Shown: one piece after another, positions 5,971 to 12,273 of the stretch
Position numbering within the stretch: the first letter of the stretch is position 1
Layout of the letters: the number at the start of each line of letters is the position of its first letter
Origin: CAYQCE01 sp964415885
GTDB lineage: Bacteria > Zixibacteria > MSB-5A5 > JAABVY01 > JAHJOQ01
Length of the DNA stretch: 12,273 nt
Direction: 5' to 3'
Assembly: GCA_964415885.1 (NCBI GenBank)
Contig: CAYQCE010000072.1
Location: 1-12,273, forward strand
Program-made: the position numbers and the translations under genes
The notes under the pieces: model-generated
What the model saw: the letters and a program-made list of their open reading frames with translations, nothing else
Database searches by the model: none
What the model was told of the DNA's origin: nothing

Positions 5971-8898
5971 ATGACCGGTCTTACCGCATGGTTCGCGGCG
6001 GCATTGGCCGCGATAGTTGCATTCGTGATTTTCGCATACTCCGATCGGTTCACCCGTCACGGACTCACGGGCTGGAAGACCAGCCTTTTTGGCCTTGCGC
6101 TCGTATTTCTGGGATTTCTTTCCAGAGCGCTATTTTCAATGCCCTCGTTCTCTGAGCTTTTCATACCGGGCATGTCGGAGCTTGTATTCATGCTCTCCGA
6201 GATCGTCGTTGCCGTCGGTTCCGTAACTGTCGCGATGTCGATGTTCGTGGCAGTGAGGCGGCTATCTATCGAGCATGAGAGGGAGAATCAGAAGGAATCT
6301 CAACTCGAGTTTCTGGATGATCTGAAAGATGTTCTCTCGGAACCATACTCACTCGTCGAGTTGCTGAACATATCGCTTCAGCAGGTATCCTCGCGCTTCG
6401 ACAACTGCATGGGCGCTATCTTCATCTACAATCCTGCACGTCGCGAGTTGTACCTGACATCCTCGAAGAACGTGGATCGCGAACTGGAAGCGCGGCTGGA
6501 GAAAATCTCTGTCGATCACGGTGACATAATTGCGCGTACTCAGAAGACCTCGCGTACTCATGCATTCGGAGCGATCTCCAACGCCGACAAGAACACGCAG
6601 GAGCTTCTATCCATTGGTGGTGTGGAGACCGCTGTTGCGGCGCCGCTAATGTCGCGCACCGGTGCGGTGGGCGTGATTGCAATCATTGGAGCTCAGCCAT
6701 ATCAGTTTACTCGATATGAATCGGAAATGATAAAGTCCGCAGCGAATCTCCTCGGCCCTGCGGTGGCATCCTTTCGTCTCGAGCGCGAGATTCGGCAGAT
6801 ACGCGAGCGGTTGACGACCGCCACTGAGATGCACAAGAAGCAGGCAGATATCATAGCGACTGTGAGTAACGAGAAGTCGGTGTCGGTGAGAATGGGTATG
6901 CTGCTTGAGTATGCCGCCGACATCCTGCGCGCGGACGGTGCACTACTCGCAGCTCGTAACGGTTCGAAAGACTGGACAATAAAGCGCTCCACTGATATCT
7001 CTGCAATCGGGGAGACAATCTCCGACGAACTCGCCCGGCATTTCGAGAAGTCGTCCGGGAGCGGTCGACCGATTCTCGTAAGGTCACGATCCGATCGCAA
7101 TATCGATACGAAGTTGATTATCTTTCCGCTCGGCGAAGATCTCCCTGCTCAGTACACGGTTGCCGCCACTGTTTCGGCTGAGAGGGAGTCGTTCACACAG
7201 GACGAGATCTCGCGTATGCAGCTCGTCATCCGTCTAATAGATATGCTTCTGCCGCAACTCAGAAAGGAAACGGCGGCTGCCGAGCGGCCTGAGACTGTCA
7301 GTGCAAGGTTGACAGACATCGTCGAGGCCCGCACGATCGAGAAGCTGGCCGAAGCTGCCGGGGCATACTGCGACGATGTGCTTCCTGAGTACGATGCCGG
7401 GCTGATTCTCACTCACGATTCATCGAGGCGGAGGTTGACATGTGCAGGCTCGTTCGGAGTTGCGGACAGACGCGCCAGACGTGTGTATTTCGATTCTGAC
7501 GTCGAACCGTGGAAGAGTATCTCAGGCAGCGGTCATAGTCGAAGCTTCATTGGGGAGGCCGCAGTCGATAAGTTCATGAGTGACGCGTCCGAGGAACAGC
7601 GGCGTCGCCTGGCGAATCTGAGCGAAACCGGCGAACTGCCGGGCTTCGTGACCGCCGCACCCCTCGTTAGGAGCGGGGGAGTGGTAGGATATCTCTTCCT
7701 CTTCGGGAGCGATGATCCGCCAACCGTGGAACGTGAAATTGACCCGCTGGCAAATGTGATTCTTGCAGAGAAACTCGCGACATTATCGGCTTCTCGCAGA
7801 CTGTCAACACTGACCTCAGCAGAGGTTGATGGCCTTGGGGCGGGGCTGGTCGAGAGAATCAATGAAGTCAATAACGCGCTGACAGGTATCATCGGAAAGG
7901 CACAGCTTCTTGGATTTGGGCTCAGGGAGGAGCCCCTGTCTCAGCGCGACAGTGTCCTTCAAAATCTCGATCTAATAGCCGACGAGGCGTTTCAGGCAGG
8001 CGAGATTGTCAAGGAGATGCAGCGGACGATGCGGAAGGAGGAGTCTGCCGATTCCTCGAACGGAGCGAATCTCGCGGAAGTCCTGCGCAAGATGACAATC
8101 ATGCGTTATGGCTCTGATCCGGGACTTCATTTTCTCCGCGACAATCCGGAAGTCAGTTTCAGAGCCGATCTGGACACGGCTGCGCCCTTCTCCGGAAGCC
8201 CGGAACAGATGGAGGCGACAGTCTCGGAAGCTTTGCAGTGGGCGTGGGACAGGTTTGATCCTGATGAGTATATGTTCGTCTCGCTGCAATCGCTCGAGAA
8301 CCACAGCTTTCTCGTTCTGTCAGACAATCCGGTGGAGATTTCGCAGGAGTTTCTCGGTGAGCAATCATACAGGAATGCGAGAATTCATCCGGAACTGGGG
8401 CAGAGCGACGTAATCTCCGAGGCGGCGGATATTTCCGTGGAGATTGCCGAGATCGAGGATGATCCGGTCGGTTCGACGATAATCCTCAGGTTTGGCAGGC
8501 GCGAACAGGCCACCGAATCCGGGAGAGATTTCCGCATACTTGGCATAGATGATCAGGAGATCATCCGAGAGCTTCTCAGTGGAATGCTCGAGCAGCTCGG
8601 TTACCAGATCGAGTTGTGCGCTACCGGCGAGGAGGGCGTGCGAAAGTTTATCGAGGGGGACTACGATCTCGTCATTACTGATATCGGCCTGCCGGATATC
8701 GATGGCTGGGCGGTCGTGGATCGAATTCGCCAGCGGGACTCGTCGATTCCCATCATAATGATCTCCGGATGGGGTCTTGGACGCGAGGCGGAAAAGGCGA
8801 AGGAGATGGGTGTAGAGCACATACTCCCGAAGCCGTTTCGGCTTGAAAACTTAAGTGAGCTGATCGAGGACGTTAAAGCGAAGCGCGCAAGCGCTTAG
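5971..8898 (+). CDS. Membrane-anchored GAF-repeat sensor with degenerate histidine-kinase core and intact receiver domain
   Basis: A hybrid histidine-kinase-like protein of 975 residues that probably cannot autophosphorylate. Three hydrophobic segments (about 5-23, 37-55, 71-94) anchor it in the inner membrane, and a charged linker follows. Three GAF-like regions lie near 126-273, 305-431 and 453-612. The DHp helix reads INEVNNALTGIIG, where N631 occupies the place of the phosphoacceptor His (compare HEFNNxLTGI). In the ATPase remnant (about 735-845) the N-box Asn is W757, and the DxGxG box is DNPVEI at 785-790, missing both glycines. The C-terminal receiver (about 856-972) keeps D860, D861, phosphoacceptor D904, S932 and K954, so it should accept phosphate from another source. 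No DNA-binding or enzyme output is visible. It is followed after 156 bp by an HDOD gene. A hybrid pseudokinase is the best reading; weak kinase activity cannot be excluded from sequence alone. Confidence 0.85.
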   Translation: MTGLTAWFAAALAAIVAFVIFAYSDRFTRHGLTGWKTSLFGLALVFLGFLSRALFSMPSFSELFIPGMSELVFMLSEIVVAVGSVTVAMSMFVAVRRLSIEHERENQKESQLEFLDDLKDVLSEPYSLVELLNISLQQVSSRFDNCMGAIFIYNPARRELYLTSSKNVDRELEARLEKISVDHGDIIARTQKTSRTHAFGAISNADKNTQELLSIGGVETAVAAPLMSRTGAVGVIAIIGAQPYQFTRYESEMIKSAANLLGPAVASFRLEREIRQIRERLTTATEMHKKQADIIATVSNEKSVSVRMGMLLEYAADILRADGALLAARNGSKDWTIKRSTDISAIGETISDELARHFEKSSGSGRPILVRSRSDRNIDTKLIIFPLGEDLPAQYTVAATVSAERESFTQDEISRMQLVIRLIDMLLPQLRKETAAAERPETVSARLTDIVEARTIEKLAEAAGAYCDDVLPEYDAGLILTHDSSRRRLTCAGSFGVADRRARRVYFDSDVEPWKSISGSGHSRSFIGEAAVDKFMSDASEEQRRRLANLSETGELPGFVTAAPLVRSGGVVGYLFLFGSDDPPTVEREIDPLANVILAEKLATLSASRRLSTLTSAEVDGLGAGLVERINEVNNALTGIIGKAQLLGFGLREEPLSQRDSVLQNLDLIADEAFQAGEIVKEMQRTMRKEESADSSNGANLAEVLRKMTIMRYGSDPGLHFLRDNPEVSFRADLDTAAPFSGSPEQMEATVSEALQWAWDRFDPDEYMFVSLQSLENHSFLVLSDNPVEISQEFLGEQSYRNARIHPELGQSDVISEAADISVEIAEIEDDPVGSTIILRFGRREQATESGRDFRILGIDDQEIIRELLSGMLEQLGYQIELCATGEEGVRKFIEGDYDLVITDIGLPDIDGWAVVDRIRQRDSSIPIIMISGWGLGREAEKAKEMGVEHILPKPFRLENLSELIEDVKAKRASA

Positions 8899-9054
8899 TT
8901 CCCGCAAGCGTTCCAGATATCTACACTACCATTTCACACTGCAGTCATTCTGTCCCGCGAGGAGACAGATAAATTGTTGCATTGCTTGCCATTATAAAGA
9001 TAAAGATCGCTTCGAATCCGTCCGATACTATACACGAACCTACACCGGAGTTGT

Positions 9055-10398
9055 ATGCAGAAAGCAAACGAAACCAGCCGGTTGCCGTCCAATCTGGAAA
9101 GCATGGACGATGTTTTTGCGCTTCCGCAGGCGCTGCTGGAAGTCCTGCGTCTGATTGACAGTGAGGGCGCCACAGCGCAGAAACTCGCCGGTGCCGTGAT
9201 GCATGATCCGAATCTTACGGCAAAAATCCTCAGAATGGCAAATTCGAGCTACTACCGACGCGGCCTCGAAGTCTCTACTGTCAACCAGGCCATAATGATG
9301 CTCGGTGTTTCGATGGTGAAATGCCTCGCGCTGTCGGTTTCGATATTCAAGTCGGATGAAAGATTCGAGAAATTTGAGAATTTCGACATTAGAGAGGTCT
9401 ACAGCCATTTCCTCGGTGTAGCTATCGCCTCAAGGGAGATCGCCACTGAGATGGGCTATAAGAAGCCGGAAGAGGCATTTGTGGCAGGACTTCTGCATGA
9501 CTTTGGTCATCTCTACTTCTTGAAAGTGGATCCGGATCATCATATCCCGCTCATCAGAGACAGCTTCTACGATCAGGACCTGATCAAGCTCGAACTGGAG
9601 CAGTATGGCATCAGTCACACTCAGATCGGCAGGTTAATAGCTCAGAAATGGAACCTGCCAGAGTGTCTCCGTAACGCTATCGACAATCATCACGCGTCTA
9701 TCGCCAATGACACTGCAGACCAATTCAGCGATCTCGAATTGATTGTGATGCTCGCGGACCATATCAACAGCAGAGCCTACAGCGATGACAGGAGAGACCT
9801 CGAGCGCCACATCGAAACGGTATCGATATTGTCAAAAAAGCTCGGTGTCAGAAGCGAGTTCATTACAGAACTCGGCTTCAGGCTGCTGAATGAGATCGTG
9901 GATGCCGCAGGCTTCCTCGGAATTAACATCGGCGATCCAATCAAACTGATGCAGCGTGCCAATCGTGAGCTGTTTGAGAGCTATGTCACGATCGAAGGGC
10001 TGTTCAAGGAGCGTCAAGAGCTCTCCAAACGTGTGATCGAGGAGGAGTACCGGATCGGTGCGCTAAAGTCGAAGAACATCGCTATTGCTACGCTATCTCA
10101 CTACATTAACAACGCTGCCACGATAATCTCCGGCCGCACACAGCTTATGCAGCTCATGGTATCCTCGGGAGAACTCACTGATCCCGAAACCAAGGTATCT
10201 GAAGCATTGAAAGTGATCGAAACCTCGCTGTCCAAGATCATGGTGGTGCTCGCGGAATTAAAGGATCTCACCTCACTGGACGGCGTCAAATTCTACAACA
10301 ACTCCGATGCGATAGATATCGACGAGAGTGTACGCAAGCGGATGGCCGCGCTCGAGGCAGCCGCTGAGGACTCCGAGGCTCCGCCAGATTTCGACTGA
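9055..10398 (+). CDS. HDOD-domain signalling protein with C-terminal His-bearing DHp-like helix
   Basis: A predicted cytoplasmic regulator of 447 residues. Residues about 20-225 form an HDOD domain: HDPNLTAKILRMANSSYY, then VNQAIMMLGVSMVKCLALS, then AGLLHDFGHLYFL with H148 and D149. HDOD domains are HD-fold relatives, usually non-catalytic, that act in bacterial signalling. A helical linker (about 300-340, rich in E, R and K) leads to LSHYINNAATIISGRTQLM, which looks like a kinase DHp H-box with H349 in the phosphoacceptor place. No ATPase domain follows: only a second helix (about 375-405) and an acidic tail remain. The ATG is preceded by GGAG at 9047-9050. The same orientation as the preceding degenerate sensor-receiver gene, and the similar NNAxTxII helix, suggest a shared pathway. 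Partnership and phosphorylation are inferred. Confidence 0.87.
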   Translation: MQKANETSRLPSNLESMDDVFALPQALLEVLRLIDSEGATAQKLAGAVMHDPNLTAKILRMANSSYYRRGLEVSTVNQAIMMLGVSMVKCLALSVSIFKSDERFEKFENFDIREVYSHFLGVAIASREIATEMGYKKPEEAFVAGLLHDFGHLYFLKVDPDHHIPLIRDSFYDQDLIKLELEQYGISHTQIGRLIAQKWNLPECLRNAIDNHHASIANDTADQFSDLELIVMLADHINSRAYSDDRRDLERHIETVSILSKKLGVRSEFITELGFRLLNEIVDAAGFLGINIGDPIKLMQRANRELFESYVTIEGLFKERQELSKRVIEEEYRIGALKSKNIAIATLSHYINNAATIISGRTQLMQLMVSSGELTDPETKVSEALKVIETSLSKIMVVLAELKDLTSLDGVKFYNNSDAIDIDESVRKRMAALEAAAEDSEAPPDFD

Positions 10399-10439
10399 TC
10401 TCGCCAACGGCCAACAAACTCCCGAATTCCTTGACTTTC

Positions 10440-10460
10440 CGGCGTCGAGCCGTTTTTTTT
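10440..10460 (+). terminator. Short GC hairpin with eight-T tract after the HDOD gene
   Basis: CGGC (10440-10443) and GCCG (10449-10452) form a 4-bp stem with a 5-nt loop, followed at once by eight T residues (10453-10460). The T-tract is ideal but the stem is short, so termination is probably partial. It lies 42 nt past the HDOD stop and before the pepA start, so pepA may be partly uncoupled from the signalling genes. Confidence 0.45.
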
Positions 10461-10486
10461 GGTTCTATCGCCGTGAGCTGTATTAT
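10459..10486 (+). promoter_or_regulatory. Candidate promoter for pepA
   Basis: TATTAT at 10481-10486 is a 5 of 6 match to a -10 box; TTGGTT at 10459-10464 with a 16-nt spacer is a weak -35. The leader to the ATG at 10528 would be about 35 nt. Its position right after a terminator-like hairpin supports separate transcription of pepA. The consensus in this organism is unknown. Confidence 0.3.
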
Positions 10487-10527
10487 CATCGCGACTGTCT
10501 GTCGCTCCATGACCCGGAGGTTTAAGG

Positions 10528-12021
10528 ATGGATTTGTCTTGTGAATTCAGGAGTGTAGAAGAACCGAAATCAGACTCAATCGTCATCTATGCGTTCGAGG
10601 GCTCATCAGCTTCGAACAAGCATCTGAAAGACCTGAACGAATGGACCGATGGAGCGATCGATACAGTCTTCGAACTCGGGGAGTTCAGCGGTAAGAAAAA
10701 CGAGAGTGTCCGACTCTATCCAAAGAATGGTATACCATCGAAACGCGTGTTTCTATTCGGACTGGGCAAGAAAAGCGATCTCTCTTCCGAGTCAGCCCGC
10801 CATTACGGCGGGAGTATCGGCAAGCTGTTTCGCAAGATTGCTGTCACTGAATGCACTGTGTTTCTGCCCGAGCCGGGAAAGACTGCCCCAAGAGTGCAGG
10901 ATATCTCGCAGGCTGTGACGGAGGGGATCCTGCTTGGCGCGCATAAGCTGCTCGACTACAAATCCTCCGACAGCAGCCGGTCACTTCCGAAGAGTGTGTG
11001 TATTGCGCCCGCGAACAGCGCAGCGCTCAAGGGAACCGAGAAGGGATGTCAAGTTGGTGAGATAACGGCATGGGCGCAGAACACGGCGAGAGAGCTGGTT
11101 GCTCATCCACCAATTGTGCTGACCCCATCCAGGCTCGCAGAGTACGCCAGGGAATTCGCGTCGGAATACAAATTCAAATGCACGGTTCTGGATAAGAGCG
11201 AGATCAAGAGGCTGAAGATGGGATGTCTTGAGGCGGTAAATCTCGGATCGGATCAGCCGCCGAAGTTTATCATACTTGAATACAAAGGCAGCAAGGCAAA
11301 AAAGAGCACTGTTTGCCTCATCGGTAAGGGGATAACTTTCGATTCCGGCGGATATTCCTTGAAAGACGCCGCAAACATGGTCGATATGAAGGGCGACATG
11401 GCGGGCGGTGCCTGTGTCATAGCCGCTGTGGCCGCCGCGGCCAGACTCAAGCTGCCGATACATGTGATCGGGCTGGTTCCGGCGACAGAAAACCTCGTGT
11501 CCGGCAAGGGCTACAAACCGGGCGATATCATTAGGTCCTATAACGGCAAGACGATTGAGATTACCAATACGGATGCCGAGGGGCGTCTGATACTCGCCGA
11601 TGCTCTCGGTTATGCCGAGAAATACAAGCCCGAGGCGATAGTCGATATGGCGACTCTGACCGGGGCGTGCCGGATAGCGCTCGGGTACACCGGTGCCGGC
11701 TATTTTGCGAATGACGATCGCCTGGCTGCGAGACTCGAGAAGGCTTCAAACGCTTCGGCGGAGAAGATTTGGCGAATGCCGCTTTGGGAGGAGTATCAGC
11801 AGTATATTAAATCTACGCTTGCCGATATCAAGAACTCTGCCGGCAAGGTGGGGTCGCTCGGCACGTCCGCAGCATTTCTCGCCAACTTCGTCGGCGATCA
11901 CAAGTGGGCGCATGTCGATATTGCCGGAATGGACGTCGATATTAAGGGTGGAGCTTATATTACCAGGGGCTCGTCGGGTTTTGGTGCACGGCTCCTTGTC
12001 GAGTTCCTGCGCGACTGGTAA
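10528..12021 (+). CDS. pepA: Leucyl aminopeptidase, M17 family (PepA)
   Basis: A cytoplasmic two-metal aminopeptidase of 497 residues, the usual family length, that releases N-terminal residues (Leu and others) from peptides in protein turnover. Family members are homohexamers. The N-terminal macro-like domain covers about 1-160 and the catalytic domain about 170-497. All active-site residues are present with E. coli PepA spacing: K267 and D272 in GKGITFDSGG, K279, D290 in MKGDMAGGA, and D349, E351 and R353 in NTDAEGRL. MKGDMAGGA is a mild variant of the common MKxDMSGAA. The ATG is preceded by GGAGG (10516-10520) with 7-nt spacing. There is no signal peptide, in contrast to the secreted M1 enzyme at the other end of the window. 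E. coli PepA also binds DNA; nothing here shows that role. Confidence 0.96.
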   Translation: MDLSCEFRSVEEPKSDSIVIYAFEGSSASNKHLKDLNEWTDGAIDTVFELGEFSGKKNESVRLYPKNGIPSKRVFLFGLGKKSDLSSESARHYGGSIGKLFRKIAVTECTVFLPEPGKTAPRVQDISQAVTEGILLGAHKLLDYKSSDSSRSLPKSVCIAPANSAALKGTEKGCQVGEITAWAQNTARELVAHPPIVLTPSRLAEYAREFASEYKFKCTVLDKSEIKRLKMGCLEAVNLGSDQPPKFIILEYKGSKAKKSTVCLIGKGITFDSGGYSLKDAANMVDMKGDMAGGACVIAAVAAAARLKLPIHVIGLVPATENLVSGKGYKPGDIIRSYNGKTIEITNTDAEGRLILADALGYAEKYKPEAIVDMATLTGACRIALGYTGAGYFANDDRLAARLEKASNASAEKIWRMPLWEEYQQYIKSTLADIKNSAGKVGSLGTSAAFLANFVGDHKWAHVDIAGMDVDIKGGAYITRGSSGFGARLLVEFLRDW

Positions 12022-12210
12022 TCGATGTGCTGCGGCAAGTAACGGTCCAGTCACCGCCAAGAGTAGCGGAGAATCCGACGCGCCAGACCCTGTGGCCGCC
12101 TTTCATGCGGGTTTCTTCTTCTGTACGGACCGCAACATTACCGCAACATTGGAGACATTTCCGATAGCAGTTTTCGCTTAAGTGTTTCGCTTCACCCACC
12201 TTCTCCTGTC

Positions 12211-12240
12211 ACCCCCGTGAAGACGGGGGTCTATCTTCTC
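12211..12240 (+). terminator. Intrinsic terminator-like hairpin after pepA
   Basis: ACCCCCGT (12211-12218) and ACGGGGGT (12223-12230) form a perfect 8-bp stem with a GAAG loop, followed by the T-rich run CTATCTTCTC and TTCTTCT. It lies 190 nt past the pepA stop. A weaker CCGC/GCGG hairpin followed by GTTTCTTCTTCT lies nearer the gene (about 12093-12120). No coding signal is seen in the remainder of 12022-12273. Confidence 0.6.
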
Positions 12241-12273
12241 TTCTTCTGCGAGCAATCGAAAAGCTCTCAAAAG

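Noticed and set aside
8365..8820. A 151-codon minus-strand open frame antisense to the receiver domain
   Set aside because: It overlaps strongly conserved receiver codons and has no recognisable features. The 160-codon minus-strand frame at 10981-11463 within pepA is rejected for the same reason.
8881..8896. AAGCGC-GCAA-GCGCTT hairpin at the end of the sensor gene as a terminator
   Set aside because: The stem is perfect with a GNRA-type loop, but it overlaps the last codons and has no T-run, so termination is unlikely.
8970..8998. TATAAA at 8993-8998 as a promoter for the HDOD gene
   Set aside because: No acceptable -35 box lies 15-19 nt upstream, so I could not separate it from chance in an AT-rich spacer; co-transcription with the sensor gene is as likely.
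12131..12155. Tandem CCGCAACATT repeat after pepA
   Set aside because: Two short copies only, separated by one base, with no context pointing to a function.

Overview
The window holds five complete protein-coding genes, no RNA gene, no CRISPR array and no transposase. Two features suggest an uncultured bacterium of the FCB group, with Candidatus Zixibacteria or a close relative my best guess. One is a pair of secreted proteins ending in two-repeat dockerin-like modules (DIDDIVYLI...GGPxP). The other is a small structured intergenic repeat of a kind common in such genomes. This placement rests on remembered family style, not on a search.

Left half, minus strand (214-5537): two exported proteins lie in tandem. 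The upstream one (5537-3168) has a signal peptide, a cohesin-like N-terminal domain, five roughly 105-residue BACON/Ig-like repeats and a C-terminal dockerin-like module. The downstream one (2481-214) is a secreted M1 zinc aminopeptidase with an intact HEXXH-18-E site, a putative Ig domain and a C-terminal dockerin-like module. They are separated by 686 bp containing a 352-bp MITE-like element (2776-3127), so they are probably transcribed separately. Together they suggest extracellular or cell-surface protein handling.

Right half, plus strand (5971-12021): three genes run in the same direction. The first encodes a membrane-anchored protein with three GAF-like regions, a histidine-kinase-like core and a C-terminal receiver. 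Its phosphoacceptor His is Asn and its ATP-binding boxes are eroded, yet every key receiver residue is present. The second encodes an HDOD protein whose C-terminus carries a kinase-type dimerization helix that keeps the His (H349) but has no ATPase domain. The third is a canonical cytoplasmic leucyl aminopeptidase (pepA), which probably has its own promoter and is followed by a good terminator-like hairpin.

The most interesting point is the adjacent pair at 5971-10398. One protein has a DHp-like helix without His plus an intact receiver; the other has a DHp-like helix with His and no ATPase. The two H-box regions resemble each other. This suggests a non-canonical phosphotransfer or scaffold pair whose phosphate would have to come from a kinase elsewhere. 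That is inference, but the residues behind it can be read directly.
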